Assembly (NCBI RefSeq): GCF_026535915.1 | Contig: NZ_JAFNPF010000001.1 | Span: 930,001-994,000 of the forward strand | Length of the DNA: 64,000 nt | Source: Snodgrassella sp945267035 | GTDB lineage: Bacteria; Pseudomonadota; Gammaproteobacteria; Burkholderiales; Neisseriaceae | Reading direction: 5' to 3' | Shown: one piece after another, positions 1 to 8,341 of the stretch | How positions within the stretch are numbered: position 1 is the stretch's first letter | How the letters are laid out: every line of letters begins with the position of its first letter | Notes under the pieces: model-generated | The model's input: only the letters and a program-made list of their open reading frames with translations | What the model was told of the DNA's origin: nothing | Database searches by the model: none | Translations under genes and position numbers: made by a program

Positions 1-1079
1 TGCGGTGTGTAATCGATGATGACACATTCACCGGCTAAGCGGAGTTGATCTATTTGTTGTTTTGCTGCTGCCACATCTTTGTAGTTAACTTTAATACCCT
101 GCGGTTTTTGTTCGGCAGGAAGATTTTTGATTAAGTTGCGTAAGTCAAAGCTGAAACCTGAAGCTGGACGACTGCGACCGAAATATTGACCTAATCCATC
201 ATAGCGTCCACCGCGTGCCAATGCATCTGGCCATTCATTGCTGTAAACCGCAAATAGTAAGCCGGTATGATAGGTATCTACTCGCAGATCACTCAAATCA
301 ATAAAGATCTGATGCTCATGAAAGGTGTCGCAAATCTGTTGCAATTGTTGTAATGCTGTTTGAATGGCTGGCAATTTAGGTAGCTGCTGCAATGCTTGCT
401 GTAGCACTGATGTGTTCCCATATAATGTGGGTAGGGTAATAAAAGCATTGCTCCACTCAGGTTCGATTTGCCATTGTTGTAGGTGTTGTTCAATAGCTTC
501 ACGGTCTTTATTCTGCATCAATTGTAATAAGCTGGCGGCTTGTTGACTGCTGAGTTGAGCTGCCGAAGCTAATGCGTTGAATATGCCAAGATGTCCGAGG
601 GATAGGGTGGGCATGCTGATGTTAAATTTATTCAGGCTTTTTAACATTAAATCGATCAGTTCGATATCAGCCTCTATGCCACTAAATCCATAGAGTTCAG
701 CGCCGATCTGCAATGGTTCGCGCGTGGTTAGAAAGCCATCTGGACGGGCATGTAAAACTGAACCAGCATAACACAGGCGATTAATGCCGCTATTGGCCGA
801 TAATAAATGTGCATCTATTCTGGCCACTTGGGGAGTAATGTCGGCGCGAATCCCCAGCTGTCGACCACTGAGCTGATCGACAATACGAATGGTTTTTAAA
901 GATAATCCCTCATCGATGCGGGTAAGTAGGGAGGTACTGTATTCGAGTAAAGGAGGGTTAACAAGTTCATAGCCATGAACACGAAACAAAGCCAACAACT
1001 GCTCTCTGGCACTTTCGATTTGGCGTGCGGTAGAGGGCAAGATGTCGGCGATATTTTCGGGCAGTTGCCAAAACTGCAT
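1..1079 (-). CDS. hisZ: ATP phosphoribosyltransferase regulatory subunit HisZ, 3' end outside the window
   Basis: Regulatory subunit of the short-form (HisG-S) ATP phosphoribosyltransferase, which commits PRPP and ATP to histidine synthesis in the cytoplasm. It is a catalytically inactive relative of histidyl-tRNA synthetase. The minus-strand translation starts MQFWQLPENIADILPSTARQ and contains LSGRQLGIRADITPQVARID and ARGGRYDGLGQYFGRSRPA, the class II synthetase-type motifs 2 and 3 region kept in HisZ. About 359 codons are visible; the C-terminus runs past position 1. The ATG at 1077-1079 was chosen because the N-terminus matches what I know of Neisseria HisZ. It lies downstream of uppP on the same strand with a 140-base gap. 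A true HisS is less likely because the protein looks like the shorter HisZ form. The gene hisC lies elsewhere in the window, so the his genes are dispersed. Confidence 0.9.
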   Translation of the reverse strand, partial: MQFWQLPENIADILPSTARQIESAREQLLALFRVHGYELVNPPLLEYSTSLLTRIDEGLSLKTIRIVDQLSGRQLGIRADITPQVARIDAHLLSANSGINRLCYAGSVLHARPDGFLTTREPLQIGAELYGFSGIEADIELIDLMLKSLNKFNISMPTLSLGHLGIFNALASAAQLSSQQAASLLQLMQNKDREAIEQHLQQWQIEPEWSNAFITLPTLYGNTSVLQQALQQLPKLPAIQTALQQLQQICDTFHEHQIFIDLSDLRVDTYHTGLLFAVYSNEWPDALARGGRYDGLGQYFGRSRPASGFSFDLRNLIKNLPAEQKPQGIKVNYKDVAAAKQQIDQLRLAGECVIIDYTP

Positions 1080-1219
1080 GGTTATTCCTCACAAACAGGA
1101 GACACACTGACGTAGAGCCAGTGTGTAGTCATTGAAAATGGGGGTATTGTTCAGTTTGTTTTTTCAACCAAACTTTATCACAAATTAACGTTTATAGACC
1201 AGCGACATGCTGATTTATT

Positions 1220-2038
1220 TTACCATTTAACCCAGCCAGTTAACCAAGTCAGGATGATGATGCCACCGAAGATAATTCGATACCAGGCAAAGGGAATATA
1301 GTTTTTATGGGAAACGAAGCGCAGTAGGGCTTTGACGGCAATCAGTGCTGAAATGAATGCAGCGATAAAACCAACAGCAATCAGCAGTAGATCATCACGG
1401 GTGAATTCGTGAATATGTTTGAGCATATCATAGCCAGTAGCAGCAATCATGACGGGCACTGCCAAAAAGAATGAGAATTCTGTTGCTGTTTTACGCTCTA
1501 TTCCCCACAACATGCCGCCCATGATGGTACTGCCAGAACGAGAAGTACCCGGAATTAAGGCCAGAATCTGTGCCAAGCCAACCACTAAGGCATCTATAGG
1601 ACGCATTTGTTCAACGGTTTTGATTTTGGGTTCGCGACGACTTTGCCGTCTTTCGATCCATAAAATCAAAAAACCACCAATGATCAGGGCGGTGGCTACG
1701 CTAATGGGATTAAACAGGTAATGTTTGATCTGGTTGCTAAAGATTAATCCCACTACGGCGGCAGGAATGAATGCTATGGCCAGATTAAGAACGAAACGAT
1801 TGGTGGCCGGTTCTTTACCGATATGGGTGATGATGTGCGCAAAGCGATGTTTGTATTCAAAAATAATGGCCAGAATGGCACCTAGCTGAATGGTAATGTC
1901 AAATACTTCACCCGTGGATTCGAAGTTGAGTAAGTTGCCAGCAACAATTAAGTGTCCGGTACTAGAAACGGGGAGAAACTCAGTTAATCCTTCAACAATA
2001 CCCAGTATCAGAGCTTTGATAAATAATATAATTTCCAT
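1220..2038 (-). CDS. uppP: Undecaprenyl-diphosphatase UppP (BacA)
   Basis: Integral inner-membrane phosphatase that converts undecaprenyl diphosphate to undecaprenyl phosphate, recycling the lipid carrier for peptidoglycan and surface polysaccharides; overexpression gives bacitracin resistance in other bacteria. The protein has 272 residues, the usual family length, and is hydrophobic throughout. The two family signatures are present: LPVSSTGHLIVAGNLL near residues 22-37, with the acidic EGLTE just before it, and PGTSRSGSTIMGG near residues 163-175. The start MEIILFIKAL is the natural one for the family. It follows dsbA on the same strand with a gap of about 90 bases and precedes hisZ; whether they share a transcript cannot be told from sequence. 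Confidence 0.96.
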   Translation of the reverse strand: MEIILFIKALILGIVEGLTEFLPVSSTGHLIVAGNLLNFESTGEVFDITIQLGAILAIIFEYKHRFAHIITHIGKEPATNRFVLNLAIAFIPAAVVGLIFSNQIKHYLFNPISVATALIIGGFLILWIERRQSRREPKIKTVEQMRPIDALVVGLAQILALIPGTSRSGSTIMGGMLWGIERKTATEFSFFLAVPVMIAATGYDMLKHIHEFTRDDLLLIAVGFIAAFISALIAVKALLRFVSHKNYIPFAWYRIIFGGIIILTWLTGWVKW

Positions 2039-2127
2039 GTTAACTACTATATTTTGTGCAATATTTGCAACAATTTAGGTGTTCATAAAACTCGTGTGCT
2101 CATTAGTGCACACGAGTATACGCGTGA

Positions 2128-2838
2128 TTATTTTACATTATTGCCGGTGTTTACTTTTCCGGCAATGGATGCGCCGAGACTTTTGGGTAGTTTACGCATG
2201 TTCTCTAGTTGGCTGCTATTTTCATTGCGCACTTTTTCAATCAGTTCACGTGTTGTTTTCATTCCCTCCTCAAATCCTTTGTCAAATTTAACTTTATATT
2301 TGCCGCCTACAATGACAATTGGCGTTTGAGTGATATTGTATTGACGTGATAATTGATCCATTTTGTTGGTTTCTGCGCTATTTTCAAGGCTGTTATAGGC
2401 TTTGAGCAGTTTTGCGCCGTCAAATGCTGTTTGCTGACTAGCCCATTGATTGAAAACTTTGGGATTCCACAGTTCGATCTTTTTTTCAAATAGGGCATCA
2501 AATATAACTGGATCTGCACTTTGTTTTAGTCCACTGCTGTTAACAGCTGCGGCTATTCGTGCCAGGTTTAAGTAGACGTTTTCATCCCACACCACATGAA
2601 CCGGACGCAGGTAGGTATCCGAGGCAAAAGATTTCATTTCTTTGAGGATATGTGGTTCAAGGTGATAACAGTGAATACAGTTGTAGGCGAAAAATTCAAG
2701 CACTTCAATTTTGTTTTTATGCAGTTGAGGAATGGGTTTTTCTACCAGGGTGTAGTCTTCATTGAGTACGGCTGCCTGAACTGGGCTACTCATCAAAATC
2801 ATGCTGCTGGCCATGATGGCAAAGAATTTTTTGAGCAT
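2128..2838 (-). CDS. dsbA: Periplasmic thiol:disulfide oxidoreductase DsbA
   Basis: Donor of disulfide bonds to proteins folding in the periplasm. The 236-residue protein starts with a signal peptide (MLKKFFAIMASSMILMSSPVQAA region, cleavage expected after about residue 23). The thioredoxin-fold active site is AYNCIHCYHL, with Cys54 and Cys57 in a CxxC pair; the dipeptide is I-H rather than the P-H of E. coli DsbA, but C-x-H-C is typical. The cis-proline loop TQTPIVIVGG lies near residues 169-178. It lies 31 bases downstream of the SPOR-domain gene on the same strand, so co-transcription is plausible. Neisseria species carry several DsbA paralogs and I cannot say which one this corresponds to. 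Confidence 0.93.
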   Translation of the reverse strand: MLKKFFAIMASSMILMSSPVQAAVLNEDYTLVEKPIPQLHKNKIEVLEFFAYNCIHCYHLEPHILKEMKSFASDTYLRPVHVVWDENVYLNLARIAAAVNSSGLKQSADPVIFDALFEKKIELWNPKVFNQWASQQTAFDGAKLLKAYNSLENSAETNKMDQLSRQYNITQTPIVIVGGKYKVKFDKGFEEGMKTTRELIEKVRNENSSQLENMRKLPKSLGASIAGKVNTGNNVK

Positions 2839-2869
2839 TTTATAATCCTATTAGAAAGTTATTGGTGGT

Positions 2870-3550
2870 TTAGGGGGCACTTTTAGTGAGACTGTCAAAA
2901 TTATTCTGTTTTAAAGTTTCTTGGATACGGATGGCGTCATTTTGGTTCATGCTGTTGGTGACGACGCGGTATCGGGTCGTTCCATTGATGTTAACGCTGC
3001 TGATATTGCTGTCGATGCCAAGCATGACTAGTTTAGCACGTTGTGTATCCGCTTCTGGAAGATTATTAAAAGATCCGATTTGTAAATAAACTCTATTTTT
3101 CTTCGTCTTTAGTTTGTTAACCAGATTTTGAGCTTTCTCTATGCTACCACTTTCCAGGATTTGAGCAGGTGTGACAGGAACTTTAGGCGGTTCAGGAGGG
3201 TTAACTGGGTTGGGTTTGGGTGTAATGTTTGGCGTATTTGGGGTGTTATTGTCTTGCTGAACAACGACAACATCTGAAGCCGCTGGCTGTGAAGCAGCTT
3301 GATCGGGGGCACTGGCTGGCTGTCTGGGTGGAATGACCGGAGAGGGCAGTTCAGGCATAGATGAGGTGGCAGGGGTTAATATTTCTGGAGCAGATGGCTG
3401 ATTACGGTTAACGGTCGGATTTTTAAAATCTGATTTGCTGTTGTTTAGAAAATATAAGATACCCGCGATGATGAGGGTGGCAATCAGTAAACCGACAATA
3501 AAACTGGTGAGACCTTGGCCGGATTGACGGGTTTTAGCATTTGTGTGCAT
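2870..3550 (-). CDS. SPOR-domain inner-membrane protein, FtsN/DedD-like
   Basis: A 226-residue bitopic protein. A short cytoplasmic N-terminus is followed by one membrane helix (GLTSFIVGLLIATLIIAGIL, about residues 13-33), a long proline-rich periplasmic linker (many P, A and Q residues, about 40-130) and a C-terminal SPOR domain beginning at KKNRVYLQIGSFNN and running to the end (about 150-226). SPOR domains bind denuded peptidoglycan at the division septum, so the protein probably acts in cell division. In Neisseria a similar gene is annotated as a SPOR or FtsN-like protein. The gene sits 90 bases downstream of comM and just upstream of dsbA. Assignment to ftsN itself would need functional data, so no symbol is given. 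Confidence 0.85.
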   Translation of the reverse strand: MHTNAKTRQSGQGLTSFIVGLLIATLIIAGILYFLNNSKSDFKNPTVNRNQPSAPEILTPATSSMPELPSPVIPPRQPASAPDQAASQPAASDVVVVQQDNNTPNTPNITPKPNPVNPPEPPKVPVTPAQILESGSIEKAQNLVNKLKTKKNRVYLQIGSFNNLPEADTQRAKLVMLGIDSNISSVNINGTTRYRVVTNSMNQNDAIRIQETLKQNNFDSLTKSAP

Positions 3551-3639
3551 GGTAAAGCCTTTTAATAAGCACTATTATGGCAAAAAAGAACGCAGAAAAT
3601 TTGGGCACAATTAATGATTCTGAGCGCTCAGGGCGGATA

Positions 3640-5136
3640 TTATAAAGCACGGCGGAAATTTATGGCATGTAATATGTGGTTGGTTTCCACTTCGCTTGCT
3701 CCGGCTAGATCTGCTATGGTACGACCAATACGTAACAGCCGATGAAAGCTGCGTGCTGATAAGGAGAGTTTTTCCATGGTGGCGGCAAGGGTTTCTTTAG
3801 CCCCTGTGGTAATGCGTGCCAATTGATCCAATTCACGATTACTAAGTTGCGCGTTAATTTTGTTTTGTCGCTGATATTGTCGCTGACGCGCTGCTTCAAC
3901 GCGTTGCCGAATAACGGCACTGGATTCTCCAGTGGGTTGCTCTAATAAATCGGTTGTTGGCAGGCTGGGAACTTCTATCGTCAGGTCGATGCGATCAAGT
4001 AATGGACCGGAAATTTTATTGCGGTAGCGAGCAATGGCTTCAGCTGTGCAGCGACAAGCTTTTTTAGGATGACCAAGGTAACCACATGGACAAGGATTCA
4101 TGGCGGCTATTAACTGGAATTGGGCTGGATAGGTTGCCTGACGGGCAGCACGGGAAATATGAATTTCTCCACTTTCCAGTGGTTCACGCATCACTTCCAA
4201 TACCTTCCGATCAAATTCGGGCAATTCATCTAAAAAAAGGATGCCATGATGGGCTAAAGAAATTTCACCAGGTTTAGGATCTGAACCGCCTCCGACCAAG
4301 GCTACAGCAGAGGTGCTATGATGAGGAGATCGAAAAGGACGAATGTGCTGATATTTTTGTTGCTCATGCGGTAAGATTGATTGTAGTGACCATACGCTAA
4401 TCAGTTCCTGATTAGTCAATGGTGGCAAAATTCCAGGCAAACGTTGTGCTAGCATGGATTTGCCTGTGCCTGGAGGACCAGACATCAATAAGCTGTGACC
4501 ACCAGCGGCAGCAATTTCCAAAGCCAGCTTGGCTGTTTGCTGACCGCGTACATCTGCCATATCTGGATAATCTGGGATATGGGAGGCTGATGTGGATGGT
4601 TGGTGCTGCACCGCTGTCATCGGTTGGATCTGGTTAAGATGCGCCACCACTTCAGTTAATGTTTGGGCACCGTACACACAGGTTTCGGGCAACAGAGAAG
4701 TCTGCTGGGCGTTAGCGCATGGCAGGATAAAAGCGCGTTGCTGTTGTTGCGCGGCATGCGCCATGGCAATCGCTCCTCTGATCGGCCGAATTTGGCCTGA
4801 TAATCCGAGCTCTCCGGCAAATTCATACAGGTGTAGATTTTTCGGATCGATCTGACCGGAGGCAGCCAATATGCCAATTGCAATGGGCAAATCAAAGCGA
4901 CCAGATTCTTTGGGTAAATCGGCAGGAGCGAGATTTACGGTGATTTTTTTGGCAGGGAAATCGTAGCCTGATTGGGTGATGGCTGCACGTACCCGATCGC
5001 GGCTTTCTTTTACTTCGGTATCGGGTAATCCAACGATGTTGAATGATGGTAGGCCGTTGGCCAGATAGGCTTCAACTTCTACCAATGGCGCGTCCATGCC
5101 GGCTAAGGCACGACTATATACAACGGCCCATGTCAT
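3640..5136 (-). CDS. comM: YifB/ComM-family Mg-chelatase-like AAA+ ATPase
   Basis: A 498-residue protein of the YifB family. ComM in competent Gram-negative bacteria is a hexameric helicase that promotes branch migration during integration of transformed DNA. The N-terminal ChlI/Lon-like domain (TWAVVYSRALAGMDAPLVEV) covers about residues 1-165, followed by an AAA+ domain with Walker A SGPPGTGKSMLAQRLPG near 218-230 and Walker B ILFLDELPEFDRKVLE near 300. A cysteine cluster NPCPCGYLGHPKKACRC follows, then a C-terminal Mg-chelatase domain. The length is normal. It begins 12 bases after ubiK stops, so the two are probably one unit. It fits a naturally transformable relative of Neisseria, but the family is also found in non-competent bacteria. 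Confidence 0.93.
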   Translation of the reverse strand: MTWAVVYSRALAGMDAPLVEVEAYLANGLPSFNIVGLPDTEVKESRDRVRAAITQSGYDFPAKKITVNLAPADLPKESGRFDLPIAIGILAASGQIDPKNLHLYEFAGELGLSGQIRPIRGAIAMAHAAQQQQRAFILPCANAQQTSLLPETCVYGAQTLTEVVAHLNQIQPMTAVQHQPSTSASHIPDYPDMADVRGQQTAKLALEIAAAGGHSLLMSGPPGTGKSMLAQRLPGILPPLTNQELISVWSLQSILPHEQQKYQHIRPFRSPHHSTSAVALVGGGSDPKPGEISLAHHGILFLDELPEFDRKVLEVMREPLESGEIHISRAARQATYPAQFQLIAAMNPCPCGYLGHPKKACRCTAEAIARYRNKISGPLLDRIDLTIEVPSLPTTDLLEQPTGESSAVIRQRVEAARQRQYQRQNKINAQLSNRELDQLARITTGAKETLAATMEKLSLSARSFHRLLRIGRTIADLAGASEVETNHILHAINFRRAL

Positions 5137-5148
5137 GCATTGGTCCTT

Positions 5149-5454
5149 TTAAAGAGCAGGCTGGTTTTGATCGGTATCAGCCGATTCTGAAGTATGATCT
5201 TTGATTTGAGCTGGTTGCTCAGATAGTTTTCCGGCCAAAGCAGTAACTTGCGCTTCCAATTCAGCCAGTTTTTCTCTGGTTTTTAATAATACTTGCTGCT
5301 GGATCTCAAATTCTTCTCGGGTAACCAAATTCAGACGACTAAGGGTACTGGTTAGAATGGCTTTGATATTCTGCTCCACATCTTTAATGGGGCTATTGGC
5401 GATGGTATCGCTGATTTTGCTGCTGATATCATCAAAAAGTTTTTTATTCAGCAT
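5149..5454 (-). CDS. ubiK: Ubiquinone biosynthesis accessory factor UbiK (BMFP/YqiC family)
   Basis: A small protein of 101 residues with the BMFP layout: an amphipathic N-terminal helix (KLFDDISSKISDTIANSPIK) and a C-terminal coiled coil (TREEFEIQQQVLLKTREKLA and the heptads after it, to about residue 80), ending in a polar tail. UbiK binds UbiJ and membranes and helps the ubiquinone hydroxylation complex under aerobic conditions in E. coli. The motif RLNLVTREEFEIQ is highly typical. It lies directly upstream of comM on the same strand. The start is well supported by the conserved N-terminus. The biological role is taken from the family; nothing in the local context is specific to quinone synthesis. 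Confidence 0.85.
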   Translation of the reverse strand: MLNKKLFDDISSKISDTIANSPIKDVEQNIKAILTSTLSRLNLVTREEFEIQQQVLLKTREKLAELEAQVTALAGKLSEQPAQIKDHTSESADTDQNQPAL

Positions 5455-5983
5455 GATTTGAATCCTTGAGGAAATGAATAACTCTTGGCTGCATTGTACG
5501 AAGGAAGTTATTGTTGATGCAATGTTTCTATGCTAATTAATGTGCCAATGGGTTATGTTATCAGTATATGCAGCTCAAGAAAAATAATGATGAGATTATA
5601 CCATGTGTATATATGGCGAAACTTGATATACCTAAAGCTGTCTAATCGATATGCGGTCAAAAGGGCTTAGGTTTATATTGAGGAAATTATTCAGCTGGTG
5701 AGAAGTTGGAATGAATGCGTTTAAAGATGATATACGGCAAGGTTCGGCTACTTATACAACTATCATTTTTCAATAGTAATAAAACCGATGACTTGTGGCT
5801 ATTGCTGAGATATCGGTTTGTTAAAGCTTGTTGATGCTCATCTGCTGAATTTATTCAATTTCTCCATTAAGTCTTTTTGTCCGTTTTAAATTGGCTGTGG
5901 GCAGAAAGGTCGTCGTTTTCTGCCCCATCCAAACCTAGATTAATGATTAGCTGAAGTGCAAAGCCGCTTTTTTGAAAAAGGTT
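5455..5983. other. Gene-free stretch with one perfect inverted repeat
   Basis: No convincing coding region was found in about 530 bases between ubiK and the Nudix gene, both on the minus strand. A perfect 9-base inverted repeat with a 9-base loop (gggcagaaa at 5899-5907 and tttctgccc at 5917-5925) lies 60-85 bases past the end of the Nudix gene. It lacks a U-run on either strand, so it is only a weak terminator candidate. The promoter of ubiK-comM should lie at the other end, just above 5454, but no strong -35/-10 pair is evident. Confidence 0.5.
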
Positions 5984-6763
5984 TTATGTTGCATTAATCA
6001 TGCCATGCACGCCCAGGCTCATCCAGTTGATGTTATCTGTATAGTTTTCTGTATATAAAACCAGTATGGGTAGCTGAATATCGTTGTGTTGTAATAAATG
6101 CAGTAATTGTTGTTGGTCTTGCTGGTTGTACAATGGCCATATCACACCGGCGGTAGCTTGTGCTTGTTGCCATTCATCTTGATTGTGACAAACTGTCCAG
6201 AGATGTTCCAGGGAATGTTGTTGGCTAATGGTTGCAAGCTGACCAACCTCTGCATACACCAAGGTATTTTCAGCGAGGTGATGCTGATATGGCTGCATCA
6301 GGGGTGATTGATGGTTGTTATCGACTCTAAATCCCGCTGAAAGATGGCCAATTAGGCGGGTGGGAATGGCTAAAGCGGCCAAAATGGGGGCGTTGGCCGG
6401 AAGCATTGGCGCTACCGTTTGTTCATGCGGTAGTTGCCAATGCCAGCTTTGATTTTCCAGAGCAGTCAGTTGACCGCGCCACTGATTGGCGGCAATACGA
6501 AAGAAATGTAGATGAACATCGGCATGTTCATAATGATGAATTCTGGTTAGCCAAGGGCTGGCGGCAACGATTTGGATACCAAGTTCCTCATTAAACTCTC
6601 GTTGTAATGCAGCCAAACGGGTTTCTCCAGCTTCAACTTTTCCACCAGCAAATTCCCAATAGCCTGCATACGGTTTGCCGGGTGGTCTTGAGCTTAATAA
6701 AAAGGCTCCGGCTTCATTATAGAGGACGCCAGCTACAACTTCGACAAGATTGGATGGGTTCAT
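5984..6763 (-). CDS. Nudix hydrolase (MutT-type) fused to a ThiE/TenI-like domain
   Basis: A 259-residue protein in two parts. Residues 1 to about 130 form a MutT-like Nudix domain with an exact Nudix box: Gly41, Glu47, Arg55-Glu56, Glu59-Glu60, Gly62 (GKVEAGETRLAALQREFNEE is the core). MutT enzymes hydrolyse 8-oxo-dGTP and prevent A:T to C:G transversions. Residues about 135-259 resemble the thiamine-phosphate synthase/TenI barrel fold that is fused to MutT in Neisseria and other proteobacteria; it is truncated and I see no complete ThiE phosphate-binding site, so thiamine synthesis is unlikely. The start codon overlaps the stop of acpS by four bases (ATGA), indicating translational coupling. 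Function as mutT is probable; the tail's role is unknown. Confidence 0.85.
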   Translation of the reverse strand: MNPSNLVEVVAGVLYNEAGAFLLSSRPPGKPYAGYWEFAGGKVEAGETRLAALQREFNEELGIQIVAASPWLTRIHHYEHADVHLHFFRIAANQWRGQLTALENQSWHWQLPHEQTVAPMLPANAPILAALAIPTRLIGHLSAGFRVDNNHQSPLMQPYQHHLAENTLVYAEVGQLATISQQHSLEHLWTVCHNQDEWQQAQATAGVIWPLYNQQDQQQLLHLLQHNDIQLPILVLYTENYTDNINWMSLGVHGMINAT

Positions 6764-7146
6764 TTGGCATACTCGGCAACAACAAAAGCGATGATATGGT
6801 TGTCTTCATCGCTCAGGCTCAAATGAATGGAGCCGATGTTTTTTTCTTCTATCCATTGAGCTAATGGTTTTTCTAGAATAAATTCCGGTCGACCTAATGC
6901 GTTATGCCCAATGCCAATATGGCGTAATGTCACTGGACTGCGTAGACCGGTATGCACTGCTTTGGCGAAGGCTTCTTTGGCGGCGAAGCGTTTTGCCAGA
7001 AAGGTGACTGGATTGGTTGCTGACGGCCATTCCAATGCTTCAACACGTGATAATATTTTTTTAGCTACAGCATTGCCGCCGTAGGATTTGCACATTTTGG
7101 CGATACGGTCAATTCTTACTAAATCTGTACCGATACCGTATATCAT
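6760..7146 (-). CDS. acpS: Holo-[acyl-carrier-protein] synthase AcpS
   Basis: Transfers 4'-phosphopantetheine from CoA to apo-acyl carrier protein, activating fatty acid synthesis. The protein has 128 residues, normal for the family. The N-terminal MIYGIGTDLVRIDRIAK carries the magnesium-binding Asp8, and LAKRFAAKEAFAKAVHTGL near residues 50-68 carries the conserved Lys-Glu pair; LSLSDEDNHIIAFVV near the C-terminus is the equivalent of the SxSHE strand. The gene follows pdxJ by about 20 bases and overlaps the Nudix gene by four bases, so pdxJ-acpS-nudix look like one operon; pdxJ-acpS adjacency is also known in E. coli. Confidence 0.96.
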   Translation of the reverse strand: MIYGIGTDLVRIDRIAKMCKSYGGNAVAKKILSRVEALEWPSATNPVTFLAKRFAAKEAFAKAVHTGLRSPVTLRHIGIGHNALGRPEFILEKPLAQWIEEKNIGSIHLSLSDEDNHIIAFVVAEYAK

Positions 7147-7166
7147 TTTATCCCCTTGTCAATAAA

Positions 7167-7916
7167 TTAATAAGGAATACTGCGGGCGCGGAAAATGGCC
7201 TCTTTCATTTGGCATATTGCTGCGGGTAAACCCATAAAAATGGATTGAGCAATTAAGGCATGGCCGATATTAAGTTCTTGTATTGACAGTATTCTGGCAA
7301 TGGATGCTACATTGTGAATATTAAGTCCATGTCCAGCGTTGACCACCAGCCCCAGTTCGCTGGCTTGTAATGCAGCTTCTTCGAGGCGCATAAGCTGATG
7401 ATGGCGTTGTGATTGATCCGCTGCATCTGCATAAGCACCGGTATGTAGTTCGATGACGGGTGCACCCACTTCTCGGCTGGCTTGAACTTGCGCCGCATCT
7501 GCATCGATAAATAGTGAAACGCGGATGCCGGCAGCGGTCAATATTTGGGTGAATTCAGCTATTTTATGTTGTTGGGACAATACGTCCAGTCCGCCTTCTG
7601 TGGTGATTTCCTGTCTTTTTTCTGGAACAATGCAAACATCAGCGGGCTGTACTCTGAGGGCGTTTTCCAGCATTTCTTCGGTTAACGCCATTTCCAGATT
7701 AAGTCTGGTGCTGATGGCATTTTTTACCGCGAAAACATCAGCATCTTTGATGTGGCGACGGTCTTCACGCAAATGCATGGTAATGAGGTCAGCACCATGA
7801 GTTTCAGCCAAAAGAGCTGCTTCGAGCGGACTGGGATAAATGCTACCACGTGCATTGCGCACGGTTGCAACATGATCGATGTTCACACCGAGTAACATGG
7901 ATTTTACCTTCATCAA
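7167..7916 (-). CDS. pdxJ: Pyridoxine 5'-phosphate synthase PdxJ
   Basis: Condenses 1-deoxy-D-xylulose 5-phosphate with 3-amino-2-oxopropyl phosphate to give pyridoxine 5'-phosphate, the last ring-forming step of the DXP-dependent vitamin B6 pathway. It is a cytoplasmic TIM-barrel enzyme. The conserved segments LGVNIDHVATVRNARG, ITMHLREDRRHIKDADV and VCIVPEKRQEITTEGGLDV are all present, as is NAGHGLNIHNV near the C-terminal phosphate site. The length is 249 residues from the first ATG; the internal ATG six codons in (MLLGVNIDH) matches the usual family start and may be the real one. The gene leads the likely pdxJ-acpS-nudix operon. Confidence 0.96.
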   Translation of the reverse strand: MMKVKSMLLGVNIDHVATVRNARGSIYPSPLEAALLAETHGADLITMHLREDRRHIKDADVFAVKNAISTRLNLEMALTEEMLENALRVQPADVCIVPEKRQEITTEGGLDVLSQQHKIAEFTQILTAAGIRVSLFIDADAAQVQASREVGAPVIELHTGAYADAADQSQRHHQLMRLEEAALQASELGLVVNAGHGLNIHNVASIARILSIQELNIGHALIAQSIFMGLPAAICQMKEAIFRARSIPY

Positions 7917-7969
7917 TAAGTGAGTTTATTAAGATATCGTGCCTAACGATGGCTGTAAAGCTAATTGGA

Positions 7970-8299
7970 TTAATCTAACTGAGTATCGAATAAATCTCGG
8001 GCAAAAATATCTGGGTGATTTTCAGGTGCATCCACTCTAAGATGACAGACGATGTTCAAATCAGTTTGCGGGACACAACAGCATGGTAAGATTTCATCTT
8101 TACCAACATAAGCCAGTGGTGGTTCTGGATAGCTTACTTGTCCAGAAATGAGTTTCAGGCGGCAGGAACCACAATAACCACTGCGACATTGATATTCTAC
8201 GTCATGACCGGTACGCTCTAAACCCTCTAACAGGGTTTCATCCGGTTGCAAGGCGAAGGTTTTGTCACAAGTGGTTATCAGCATGGTTTGGAGGCACAT
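7970..8299 (-). CDS. [2Fe-2S] ferredoxin next to nrdB, YfaE-like
   Basis: A 109-residue plant-type ferredoxin. The cluster ligands are Cys38, Cys43 and Cys46 in QCRSGYCGSCRLKL (C-x4-C-x2-C) and one cysteine of the CCC run at residues 73-75. It lies 42 bases downstream of nrdB on the same strand. In E. coli the equivalent nrdAB-yfaE ferredoxin maintains the diferric-tyrosyl radical of NrdB, so the same role is likely here (inference from family and position). A CP-type extended C-terminus (FARDLFDTQLD) follows the core. The translation could start at the first ATG or at the sixth codon (MLITTCDK); neither has a strong ribosome binding site. Confidence 0.85.
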   Translation of the reverse strand: MCLQTMLITTCDKTFALQPDETLLEGLERTGHDVEYQCRSGYCGSCRLKLISGQVSYPEPPLAYVGKDEILPCCCVPQTDLNIVCHLRVDAPENHPDIFARDLFDTQLD

Positions 8300-8341
8300 G
8301 TCTGCTGAGCATGGCCCAGCAGATTATCAATGGTCAATAAT

